Below are positions 55,327 through 64,000 of a stretch of DNA of 64,000 nucleotides, in pieces (the first letter of the stretch is position 1; the number at the start of each line of letters is the position of its first letter). The position numbers were made by a program, and so were the translations under genes. The notes under the pieces were generated by a model. It saw nothing but the letters and a program-made list of their open reading frames with translations, was not told the DNA's origin and searched no databases. Source of the stretch: Acidovorax sp. DW039 (lineage in GTDB: Bacteria > Pseudomonadota > Gammaproteobacteria > Burkholderiales > Burkholderiaceae_C); the NCBI RefSeq assembly GCF_037101375.1, contig NZ_AP029019.1:3882001-3946000 (forward strand). Reading direction: 5' to 3'.

Positions 55327-57069
55327 TTACACCGTCATTCGGCCCTTGACATGAGCCAACACCTCAACCACGGCCACTTTGGTCGCCGCGGCGTCACGGC
55401 GGTGCTGGTATTCGACCTGGCCTTCCTTCAAGCCCCGGTCCGACAGCACCACGCGGTGCGGCACGCCAATCAGTTCCCAGTCTGCAAACATCGCTCCGGG
55501 GCGTTCACCACGGTCATCCAGCAGCACATCCATGCCCTGCGCCAGCATGTCTGCATACAGCTTATCGGCCGCCTGCTTCACTTCTTCGCTGCGATCCATG
55601 CCAATCGGGCAGATCACCACGGTGAAGGGTGCAATGGCATCCGGCCAGATGATGCCGCGCTCATCGTGATTTTGCTCAATCGCTGCCGCAGGCAAGCGGG
55701 TAATACCGATGCCATAGCAACCCATCTCCAGCGGCTGGGGCTTGCCGTTTTCGTCCAGGAATGTGGCATTCATCGCACGGCTGTACTTTGTGCCCAGGTA
55801 GAACACATGGCCCACTTCAATACCGCGCTCAATCGCCAGCTGGCCTTTGCCATCAGGCGACAGGTCGCCTGCCACCACATTGCGCAGGTCAGCCACCAGA
55901 TCCGGCTCAGGCAGGTCGCGTCCCCAGTTCACGCCCGTCAGGTGGAAATCCACCTCGTTGGCACCACACACCCAATCGCTCATCACGGCCACTTCTCGGT
56001 CCACAACCACTTTCACAGGCTGGCGCAAACCGATAGGCCCCAGGTAGCCGGGCTTGCAGCCGAAATGATCCTCGATCTCTGCCACGGTCGCAAAGCGGAA
56101 ATTGGCAAGCCCCTCCACCTTGCTGACCTTGATTTCGTTCATGTCATGGTCGCCACGCAGCAACAGAAGCCAAACTTGCGTTTTGACGATCTCGCCATGC
56201 TCGTTGGTCGTATCCGTCGCCAGCACCAGCGACTTCACCGTGCGCTGCAAGGGCAAACCCAGCAGCTCTGCCACATCTGCACAGGTGCTCTTGCCCGGCG
56301 TGGGCGTCTTTGTCAGTGGTTGATTTGCAGCACCACGGGGGCCTTGAGGGGCCAAGGCTTCCGCCTTTTCCATGTTGGCGGCGTAGTCGCTGCCGGGGCA
56401 GTAGACGATGGCGTCTTCGCCCGTCGCAGCAATCACCTGAAACTCTTCGCTCAGGTCGCCACCAATGGCACCGCTGTCAGCGGCCACAGCGCGATACGTC
56501 AGGCCAAAGCGGTCAAAGATGCGGCGATAGGCCTGAGCCATCACCTGGTAGCTGGCTTTGGCGGAGGCTTGGTCCTTATCAAAGGAATAGGCATCCTTCA
56601 TGATGAACTCACGGCCCCGCATCAAGCCAAAGCGGGGGCGGCGCTCGTCGCGGAATTTGGTCTGGATCTGGTAGAAGTTCTTGGGCAGCTGCTTATAACT
56701 ACGCAGCTCCTGGCGGGCGATGTCCGTCACCACTTCTTCGCTGGTGGGCTGCACCACAAAATCGCGCCCATGCCGGTCGCTGATACGCAGCAATTCAGGC
56801 CCCATCTTTTCAAAGCGCCCCGTTTCCTGCCAAAGTTCTGCGGGCTGGATGACGGGCATGGTGCATTCCACAGCCCCTGCACGGTTCATCTCCTCGCGCA
56901 CAATGGCCTCCACCTTACGAATCACCCGCAGCCCCATGGGCATGTAGTTGTAAATGCCTGCGCCCAGCTTCTTGATCAGCCCCGCCCGCATCATGAGTTT
57001 GTGGCTGACCACCTCAGCGTCGGCAGGAGCTTCTTTCAGGGTGGAGATAAAAAATTGGGAGGCTTTCAT
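55327..57069 (-). CDS. proS: Prolyl-tRNA synthetase (bacterial type with editing insertion)
   Basis: This 580-residue class II synthetase has motif 1 ([25 protein letters not shown]), motif 2 ([25 protein letters not shown]) and motif 3 ([17 protein letters not shown]). The INS editing domain sits at ~240-380 ([17 protein letters not shown]...). It is divergent from rppH. Length and layout are standard. Confidence 0.97.
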   Translation of the reverse strand: MKASQFFISTLKEAPADAEVVSHKLMMRAGLIKKLGAGIYNYMPMGLRVIRKVEAIVREEMNRAGAVECTMPVIQPAELWQETGRFEKMGPELLRISDRHGRDFVVQPTSEEVVTDIARQELRSYKQLPKNFYQIQTKFRDERRPRFGLMRGREFIMKDAYSFDKDQASAKASYQVMAQAYRRIFDRFGLTYRAVAADSGAIGGDLSEEFQVIAATGEDAIVYCPGSDYAANMEKAEALAPQGPRGAANQPLTKTPTPGKSTCADVAELLGLPLQRTVKSLVLATDTTNEHGEIVKTQVWLLLLRGDHDMNEIKVSKVEGLANFRFATVAEIEDHFGCKPGYLGPIGLRQPVKVVVDREVAVMSDWVCGANEVDFHLTGVNWGRDLPEPDLVADLRNVVAGDLSPDGKGQLAIERGIEVGHVFYLGTKYSRAMNATFLDENGKPQPLEMGCYGIGITRLPAAAIEQNHDERGIIWPDAIAPFTVVICPIGMDRSEEVKQAADKLYADMLAQGMDVLLDDRGERPGAMFADWELIGVPHRVVLSDRGLKEGQVEYQHRRDAAATKVAVVEVLAHVKGRMTV

Positions 57070-57101
57070 CGGAGCGATTCAGTCTATTCAGACTGGTCCT
57101 C

Positions 57102-57129
57102 TTGCCGGGCGCATGGCACCGTGCATAAT
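57102..57129 (+). promoter_or_regulatory. Predicted promoter of rppH
   Basis: TTGCCG (57102-57107), a 16-bp spacer and CATAAT (57124-57129) lie 30 bp before the rppH ATG. Confidence 0.5.
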
Positions 57130-57159
57130 GGACGCAGTTTAAAAAATTGGGGTTCGATT

Positions 57160-57840
57160 ATGCTTGACCGGGACGGCTTTCGGCCGAACGTCGGCATCAT
57201 CCTGCTCAACCAAAAGAACCAAGTGTTCTGGGGTAAGCGGATCCGCACCCACAGCTGGCAGTTCCCGCAAGGGGGCATTGACCGGGGGGAGACCCCCGAA
57301 CAAGCGATGTTCCGGGAATTGCACGAAGAGGTAGGATTATTGCCCAATCACGTGCGCTTGGTGGCCCGGACCCGGGATTGGTTGCGCTACGAGGTGCCTG
57401 ACCGGTACATCCGCCGCGATGCGCGCGGACATTACAAGGGCCAGAAACAGATCTGGTACCTCCTTCAACTTGTCGGGCACGACTGGGATTTGAACCTGCG
57501 TGCCACCAACCACCCCGAGTTTGATGCGTGGCGGTGGAACGACTACTGGGTTCCTCTGGATGTAGTTGTTGAGTTCAAACGGGCCGTCTATGAGATGGCC
57601 CTGACAGAACTGGCGCGCTACCTCCCCCGGCAGGATCAGAGGAACCGCTATTTGCGCGGCGGTATGCGTGGCAGAGATGCAGAGCACTCACCCACCCCCA
57701 TGTTCCGCACGGGTTCTCTGCTGTTGCACCCAGGCATGGAATTGCCGCCAGGTGCGAGTTTTGACCCCGACCCGCAAAACAGCATGCCCGCAGAGCTTGA
57801 TGCCCTGCCCATCACAGTTACAGGGCAGACCCCACGGTAG
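57160..57840 (+). CDS. rppH: RNA pyrophosphohydrolase (Nudix)
   Basis: This 226-residue RppH removes 5' pyrophosphate from mRNA to trigger decay. It starts [16 protein letters not shown] and carries [14 protein letters not shown] and the Nudix core RELHEEVGL with the metal-binding glutamates. The C-terminus is ~50 residues longer than E. coli RppH, with a variable Pro-rich tail. GGGG lies upstream of the ATG. Confidence 0.96.
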   Translation: MLDRDGFRPNVGIILLNQKNQVFWGKRIRTHSWQFPQGGIDRGETPEQAMFRELHEEVGLLPNHVRLVARTRDWLRYEVPDRYIRRDARGHYKGQKQIWYLLQLVGHDWDLNLRATNHPEFDAWRWNDYWVPLDVVVEFKRAVYEMALTELARYLPRQDQRNRYLRGGMRGRDAEHSPTPMFRTGSLLLHPGMELPPGASFDPDPQNSMPAELDALPITVTGQTPR

Positions 57841-57859
57841 TTTTCTGGCAAGCAAAACA

Positions 57860-57896
57860 AAACGGCCGGTTTTGAGATTTTCAAAACCGGCCGTTT
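57860..57896. terminator. Strong bidirectional terminator between rppH and proB
   Basis: A 16-bp perfect stem (AAACGGCCGGTTTTGA) with a 5-base loop lies between convergent genes. Confidence 0.9.
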
Positions 57897-57908
57897 GTGT
57901 CTCTGGGT

Positions 57909-59048
57909 TCAAACTATAGACAAAACCAGGTTGTCTCTGTGGACCATCTCCGCTTCCGCGGCATAGCCCAGCAAGCGCTCAAACTCGGCAGAGGGCTTTC
58001 TGCAAAGCAGGCGCGCTTCAGCTGCAGCATAGTTGGCAAGGCCGCGAGCGATCTCCTGGCCTGCAACGTCACGCACTGCAATCACGTCTCCGCGAGAGAA
58101 ATCTCCCTCAACGCTAACCATGCCGATAGGCAAAAGACTCTTGCCCTCATCCCTGAGCTTGGACGCAGCCCCTGCATCCACAGTGACAGAACCACGCAGC
58201 TGCAGATGGTCCGCCATCCATTGTTTGCGCGCCTGCTTCTTCTGGGTTTGCGCAACCAGCAGCGTGCCCAGCGACTCGCCCGCCGCCAACCGCAGGAGAA
58301 CATCTGACTCACGCCCCCATGCAATCACCGTGGAAGCACCCGAGCCAGCCGCCCGTTTGGCCGCCAGAATCTTGGTAATCATGCCGCCCTTGCCAATACT
58401 GGAACCAGCTCCGCCTGCCATGGCCTCCAGAGCAGGATCTCCCGCCTTGGCTTCGTGCACAAACTGGGCCGAAGGATCGCGACGCGGATCGGCGGTGTAA
58501 AGCCCCTTCTGATCCGTCAAGATCACCAAGGCGTCCGCCTCCACCAGATTGGCGACCAGGGCACCCAGAGTATCGTTGTCGCCAAACTTGATTTCGTCCG
58601 TGACCACCGTGTCGTTCTCGTTGATCACCGGAACCACCCCCAGGCGAAGCAGGGTCAGCAAGGTGGAGCGGGCATTGAGATAGCGCTCCCGGTCGGCCAA
58701 GTCAGCATGTGTGAGCAGCACCTGCGCGCTGCCCATGCCCTGCTCACGCAGCTTGGTTTCGTACATCTGCGCAAGGCCCATCTGCCCCACAGCAGCGGCA
58801 GCTTGCAGTTCATGGATCTCGTGAGGACGTGAGGCCCAGCCCAGGCGCTTCATGCCCTCGGCAATGGCCCCGCTGGAGACCATGACCACCTCACGAGCAG
58901 CGCCTCCGTGCCCCTTGACCAAGGCCGCAAGCTGCCGACTCCACTCGCCGATGGCCGCCTCATCCAGCCCCCGCCCTTCGTTGGTCACCAAACTGGAACC
59001 CACCTTGACGACGATACGCCGTGCATCACGCAAAACACTAGAAACCAT
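57909..59048 (-). CDS. proB: Glutamate 5-kinase
   Basis: This ~379-residue enzyme phosphorylates glutamate for proline synthesis. It has the amino-acid kinase domain ([66 protein letters not shown]) and a C-terminal PUA domain ([25 protein letters not shown]). The start is the ATG at 59048, with 59060 as an alternative. It is 65 bp after obgE, with a repeat in the gap. Confidence 0.95.
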   Translation of the reverse strand: MVSSVLRDARRIVVKVGSSLVTNEGRGLDEAAIGEWSRQLAALVKGHGGAAREVVMVSSGAIAEGMKRLGWASRPHEIHELQAAAAVGQMGLAQMYETKLREQGMGSAQVLLTHADLADRERYLNARSTLLTLLRLGVVPVINENDTVVTDEIKFGDNDTLGALVANLVEADALVILTDQKGLYTADPRRDPSAQFVHEAKAGDPALEAMAGGAGSSIGKGGMITKILAAKRAAGSGASTVIAWGRESDVLLRLAAGESLGTLLVAQTQKKQARKQWMADHLQLRGSVTVDAGAASKLRDEGKSLLPIGMVSVEGDFSRGDVIAVRDVAGQEIARGLANYAAAEARLLCRKPSAEFERLLGYAAEAEMVHRDNLVLSIV

Positions 59049-59063
59049 ATTGAAGGTCATTCG

Positions 59064-59108
59064 GGTGCTGGCGCTTTCAAAACAAGCGCAACCAGCTATA
59101 GTTTTAGG
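59064..59108 (+). repeat. Dispersed ~50-bp repeat, copy 7 (diverged)
   Basis: GGTGCTGGCGCTTTC, an AAGCGCAACCAGCTATAG block and a divergent end lie in the obgE-proB gap. Confidence 0.65.
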
Positions 59109-59113
59109 AGCAA

Positions 59114-60196
<1,083 letters not shown>

Positions 60197-60357
60197 TTAC
60201 AAAAACAGGGATAGAGGCTGAGATTCCCAGACCACTCATCAGAGTGGCCCAAGCGTAAGCCATTTATCCTAGGACCGAGCTGAAAGAGCCTCAACCCCAC
60301 CGGCCTGGCACTCTTCAAAAGAGTATTGGAAGAGGTGCCCAGCAAGAACATAAACAA

Positions 60358-60383
60358 CAAAGCCCCGGCAATGCGGGGCTTTG
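60358..60383 (-). terminator. Hairpin terminator after rpmA
   Basis: A 10-bp perfect stem (CAAAGCCCCG) lies 21 bp beyond the rpmA stop. The following T-rich run is interrupted (TTGTTTATG), so some read-through to obgE is likely. Confidence 0.7.
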
Positions 60384-60403
60384 ATTCAGTCAAGAGTCTG
60401 GAC

Positions 60404-60661
60404 TCAGGCTGGAGTCACGCTGACTGTGTGCTTGGACAAGGCACCCTTGGTACCAAACGACACATGTCCGTCAACCAGTGCGAACAGCGTGTGGTCCTTA
60501 CCAACACCCACGTTCGTACCAGGGTGGAAACGTGTACCACGCTGACGCACGATGATGGAGCCAGCGCTGATCAATTCGCCACCAAAAGCCTTGACACCCA
60601 GCATCTTTGGCTTGGAATCACGACCGTTTCGCGTAGAGCCGCCGCCTTTTTTCTGTGCCAT
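60404..60661 (-). CDS. rpmA: 50S ribosomal protein L27
   Basis: This 85-residue L27 starts [28 protein letters not shown] and carries the conserved [17 protein letters not shown]. There is no N-terminal cleavable extension. It follows rplU after 14 bp. Confidence 0.98.
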   Translation of the reverse strand: MAQKKGGGSTRNGRDSKPKMLGVKAFGGELISAGSIIVRQRGTRFHPGTNVGVGKDHTLFALVDGHVSFGTKGALSKHTVSVTPA

Positions 60662-60675
60662 GACATCGACTCCTT

Positions 60676-60987
60676 TTAAGCAGCGATCGCACCGATTTGC
60701 AGCTCAGTGAACTGCTGGCGATGGCCTTGGCGTTTTTGATAGTGCTTACGGCGACGCATCTTGAAGATACGCACCTTGTCGTGCTTGCCGTGGGCCACGA
60801 CAGTGGCTTTCACGGTTGCGCCGGACACCAGGGGCGTACCGATCTTGAGTTCTGCGCCGTTACCGACTGCCAAAACTTGATCAATCACGATTTCCTGGCC
60901 TACGTCCGCAGCAATCTGTTCTACTTTGATTTTTTCGCCGGAAGCAACGCGATACTGCTTGCCGCCGGTTTTTATGACCGCGTACAT
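60676..60987 (-). CDS. rplU: 50S ribosomal protein L21
   Basis: This 103-residue L21 starts [24 protein letters not shown] and ends with the [17 protein letters not shown]-binding tract. GAGG precedes the ATG at 60987; a longer reading upstream lies in the promoter region. A minus-strand -10-like CATAAT is at 61037-61042. Divergent from ispB, as in many proteobacteria. Confidence 0.98.
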   Translation of the reverse strand: MYAVIKTGGKQYRVASGEKIKVEQIAADVGQEIVIDQVLAVGNGAELKIGTPLVSGATVKATVVAHGKHDKVRIFKMRRRKHYQKRQGHRQQFTELQIGAIAA

Positions 60988-61103
60988 GTGAACCTCTTGG
61001 ATGGAGTTCTGCAGACCTATTTCCGCAGAGCCAAGCATTATGCCACAGCACACAAAAAGTAGCACCTCTGCCACATTCAGATGGGAACCCAGACCTCGGT
61101 TCC

Positions 61104-61109
61104 TATAAT
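61104..61109 (+). promoter_or_regulatory. Predicted -10 box of ispB
   Basis: TATAAT lies 26 bp before the ispB start codon. No clear -35 hexamer is seen at the usual spacing. Confidence 0.45.
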
Positions 61110-61135
61110 CCGGTGCACATTCGGTAGCCGCCATC

Positions 61136-62125
61136 TTGACTGATCACACCCCCCCCTTCTCCCCACAATCTCCTCTTACGCTTATCGCAGACGACATGCG
61201 TGAAGTGGACCGTGTTATCGGATTGCGCCTCTCCTCTTCCGTCCCGCTCATCGGGCAGATATCGCAGTACATCATCGCTGCAGGAGGAAAGCGCCTGCGT
61301 CCAGCGTTGCTGCTTTTGATCTCTGGTGCATTGGGGTACAAGGAACCGCATCGGCATACGCTGGCGGCAGTGGTCGAATTGATCCATACGGCCACGCTCT
61401 TGCATGACGATGTCGTGGACGCATCCACACTACGCCGAGGACGAGCAACCGCTAACGAGACGTTCGGCAACCCTGCCAGCGTGCTTGTCGGCGACTTTTT
61501 GCACAGCCGCTCCTTCCAAATGATGGTTGAAACCGGAAGCATGCGCGTGATGGAAATTCTGTCTGAAGCTACAAACATCATTGCCGAGGGGGAAGTCCTG
61601 CAGCTGATGAACATGCATGACGCCTCCCTGAGCGAGCAAGACTACCTCAGGGTCATTCGCTCGAAAACTGCCAAATTGTTCGAAGCCAGCGCGCGGCTCG
61701 GAGCCGTATTGGCTGAGGCTCCCCCGCTGATTGAGGAAGCGTGCGCGACCTACGGGCAAGCCTTGGGCACGGCATTCCAGATCATTGATGACGTACTGGA
61801 TTACGACGGCAACGCTGCGGAGATGGGTAAAAATTTAGGCGACGACCTGCGCGAAGGCAAGGCAACACTGCCCTTGATAGCGGCCATGGAACGAGGCACA
61901 GCAGAACAAGCCGAACTGATTCGCCAAGCGATTGAAGAGGGATCTACAGACAATCTGCACAGCATCATTGATGTTGTGAAACAGACTGGCGCCCTGGAAG
62001 TTGCCAAGGTTGCAGCCTCTCGAGAAGCAGAAAGAGCCGTTGCTGCAATCTCTACACTCGCTCCCTCACCATATCGCGACAGCATGACAGTGCTGGCCAG
62101 CCAGTTGATCGACAGACGTCACTGA
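61136..62125 (+). CDS. ispB: Octaprenyl diphosphate synthase (polyprenyl synthetase)
   Basis: This 329-residue enzyme builds the isoprenoid tail of ubiquinone. The first Asp-rich motif is DDVVD ([16 protein letters not shown]), the second is DDVLD ([12 protein letters not shown]), and GGKRLRP binds substrate. Translation starts at a TTG (61136); a later ATG at 61196 would give 309 residues. It is divergent from rplU. Third codon positions are less GC-rich than in most of the window. Confidence 0.95.
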   Translation: MTDHTPPFSPQSPLTLIADDMREVDRVIGLRLSSSVPLIGQISQYIIAAGGKRLRPALLLLISGALGYKEPHRHTLAAVVELIHTATLLHDDVVDASTLRRGRATANETFGNPASVLVGDFLHSRSFQMMVETGSMRVMEILSEATNIIAEGEVLQLMNMHDASLSEQDYLRVIRSKTAKLFEASARLGAVLAEAPPLIEEACATYGQALGTAFQIIDDVLDYDGNAAEMGKNLGDDLREGKATLPLIAAMERGTAEQAELIRQAIEEGSTDNLHSIIDVVKQTGALEVAKVAASREAERAVAAISTLAPSPYRDSMTVLASQLIDRRH

Positions 62126-62310
62126 TCGAAAGCATGACGTGCCCAAAAACACGAATCAGCTCAACCATCTCGCCTACTAATTGAGCTCACTCGCCCAAAG
62201 AACTCAACCCAACGTTGCGGACTAACCACCGTAACAGGGGACCTGACAACCCCAAAAACACAAGGGAGTGATAGGATGATTCGCTATTCACAATAATGCA
62301 CCCTTGGTTA

Positions 62311-64000
62311 CATGGCCGTCGCTGACACCGCTTCGAAAGACACACCCTCAGTCGCTTTGCCAGGTTTAGGCAGAGCATTGATGTCTGCTGGCAAACTTGC
62401 CCAAAAAGCAGCGGAAGAAATTTACCAAAAGTCACAAAATAATCGCACTAGTTTTATTGCAGAGCTGACTGGCTCAGGTGTGGTATCAGCGGCCGATCTG
62501 GCGCATACGGTATCTGCTGTTTTCGGAGCGCCGCTACTCGATTTGGACGCCATTGATCCGCAAAGACTACCGAAGGATTTGCTGGACGCCAAGATTTGTC
62601 AGTCTTACAAAGTCCTGGTGCTGAGCAAGCGCAGCAATCGCCTGATTGTTGCCACAGCAGATCCCACAGACCAGGAAGCCGCAGAAAAAATCAAATTCAC
62701 CACCCAGCTGGGTGTTGATTGGATTATTGCTGAGTATGACAAACTCAACCGGCTCGTGGACTCAAGTACCAAGTCTGCTAATGAGTCTATGGAGACCATG
62801 GCCGGAGGTGACTTCGAGTTTGATGAATCCGTTACTGAAGAGGTGCCAGAGGCTATTGACGCCGGCGCCAATGAAGTAGAAGACGCGCCGGTCGTTAAAT
62901 TCCTGCATAAAATGCTGCTCGATGCGTTCAATATGCGCGCATCCGACTTGCATTTTGAGCCATACGAGCACCAGTACCGAGTCCGCTTTCGCATCGATGG
63001 TGAATTGCGGGAAATTGCATCCCCCCCGATAGCCATCAAAGATAAGCTCGCCTCTCGAATAAAGGTCATCTCCAGGCTAGACATTTCTGAAAAACGGATT
63101 CCGCAAGATGGCCGTATGAAGCTCAAAGTGGGGCCTGACCGAGTCATTGACTTCCGTGTCAGCACATTGCCCACTCTGTTTGGCGAAAAAATAGTTATAC
63201 GTATTCTTGACCCCAGCAGTGCCAAGCTGGGTATCGATGCCCTGGGCTATGAACCGGAGGAGAAAGAGCGCCTGCTGAACGCCATCGGCAGGCCCTACGG
63301 CATGATTTTGGTTACAGGCCCTACGGGCTCAGGCAAAACTGTTTCCCTTTACACCTGCCTGAACCTGCTGAACAAGCCTGGTGTCAATATTGCTACCGCA
63401 GAAGACCCTTCTGAAATCAATTTACCAGGAGTCAATCAGGTCAATGTCAATGAGAAAGCTGGCTTGACTTTCGCAGTCGCACTGAAGTCTTTTCTTCGCC
63501 AGGATCCAGACATTATTATGGTGGGGGAAATCCGAGATTTGGAAACCGCAGATATCTCCATCAAAGCGGCTCAGACTGGGCATTTGGTTTTATCTACACT
63601 GCACACCAACGATGCGCCCACTACTTTGACGCGGATGCGCAACATGGGCATTGCCCCATTCAATATTGCATCCAGCGTCATTCTCATTACGGCACAACGT
63701 TTGGCCAGGCGTCTTTGCCCTGCCTGCAAAGCTCCAGCAGATATTCCTCATGAAGCCTTGCTGGAGGCTGGATATAAAGAGGAAGAAATAGATGGCACAT
63801 GGGTTACCTACCGGCCGGTCGGTTGCTCAGCCTGCAACAACGGCTACAAAGGTCGCGTTGGTATTTATCAGGTAATGCCTGTTTCGGAAGAGATCCAGCG
63901 CATCATTTTGCGTGATGGCAGCGCCCTGGAAATTGCAGAGCAAGCTCGTGCGGAGGGGGTTCGCTCACTGCGGGAATCTGGCCTTTATAAAGCCAAGTTA
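62311..64000 (+). CDS. pilB: Type IV pilus assembly ATPase PilB (3' end outside window)
   Basis: At least 563 residues of the hexameric motor that extends type IV pili are visible; only the last dozen or so are missing. An N-terminal GspE/PilB domain precedes Walker A GPTGSGKT (~339), the Asp boxes, Walker B-like DIIMVGEIRD, the His box (GHLVLSTLHTND) and a Cys4 zinc site (CPACKAP...GCSACNNGYKGR). Codons are clearly more A/T-rich than the window average. The pilGHIJ-chpA cluster that regulates such motors lies at 11-21 kb. The 185-bp gap after ispB shows no gene. Confidence 0.96.

Noticed and set aside
55351..57159. Long plus-strand extension upstream of rppH through proS
   Set aside because: It is antisense to proS. 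The RppH family start and a promoter are found at 57102-57160.

Overview
The window is chromosomal DNA from a GC-rich betaproteobacterium, most likely Comamonadaceae (Acidovorax or a close relative). The evidence is the high-GC codon use, betaproteobacterial gene orders (hemA-prfA-prmC-grxD, purH-fis-dusB, rplU-rpmA-obgE-proB divergent from ispB-pilB), and a dispersed ~50-bp imperfect-hairpin repeat of the kind common in that family. I see no prophage, CRISPR array, rRNA or tRNA gene. The only mobile-element-like object is a 283-bp MITE-like insertion.

Layout. 1-4.2 kb: the 3' end of an ABC ATPase gene, a small unknown gene, a chemoreceptor gene and a Yip1-type membrane protein gene. 4.4-9.3 kb (minus): yqgE-ruvX-pyrR-pyrB-pyrC'-plsC, a pyrimidine/housekeeping cluster whose dihydroorotase-like protein has lost its zinc ligands. 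9.3-11.1 kb: photolyase, then the MITE. 11.2-21.0 kb (minus): the Pil-Chp chemosensory cluster pilG-pilH-pilI-pilJ-chpA, preceded by a rubredoxin gene; it lacks pilK/chpB-type adaptation genes. 21.3-25.5 kb (plus): thiD-hemL and phoD. 25.5-27.7 kb: divergent pobR/pobA for 4-hydroxybenzoate. 27.8-31.6 kb (minus): a one-protein fusion of an ECF sigma factor with a FecR-like regulator, followed by its probable partner, a TonB-dependent receptor with an STN signalling domain; a Fur-like box precedes the fusion.

31.7-40.8 kb: a small cytochrome c, purH-fis-dusB, a perfect 7-bp minisatellite, a secreted unknown protein, a YqaA-like membrane protein, a diguanylate cyclase, ychF and serA. 41.1-46.5 kb (plus): the glycerol-3-phosphate/glycerophosphodiester uptake operon ugpB-A-E-C-(VOC)-Q with a Pho-box-like site. 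Together with phoD, which has its own possible Pho box, this is a phosphate-starvation theme. 46.6-57.8 kb: a Bug/TctC binding protein, a small membrane protein, hemA (apparently leaderless), prfA, prmC, grxD, an orphan Lon-like AAA+ ATPase, a CNNM/CorC protein, a lytic transglycosylase, proS and rppH. 57.9-61.0 kb (minus): rplU-rpmA, obgE and proB. 61.1 kb to the end: ispB and a truncated pilB, so type IV pilus assembly and its chemosensory control both lie in this window.

The most notable items are the sigma/anti-sigma fusion lacking the usual anti-sigma helical segment, the TTA-flanked MITE with nested hairpins, the repeat family that directly abuts start codons lacking Shine-Dalgarno sequences, the GCCCTCC minisatellite, and the three-half-site operator-like arrangement between pobR and pobA. 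All functional calls come from reading translated sequence and motifs; no database search was run.
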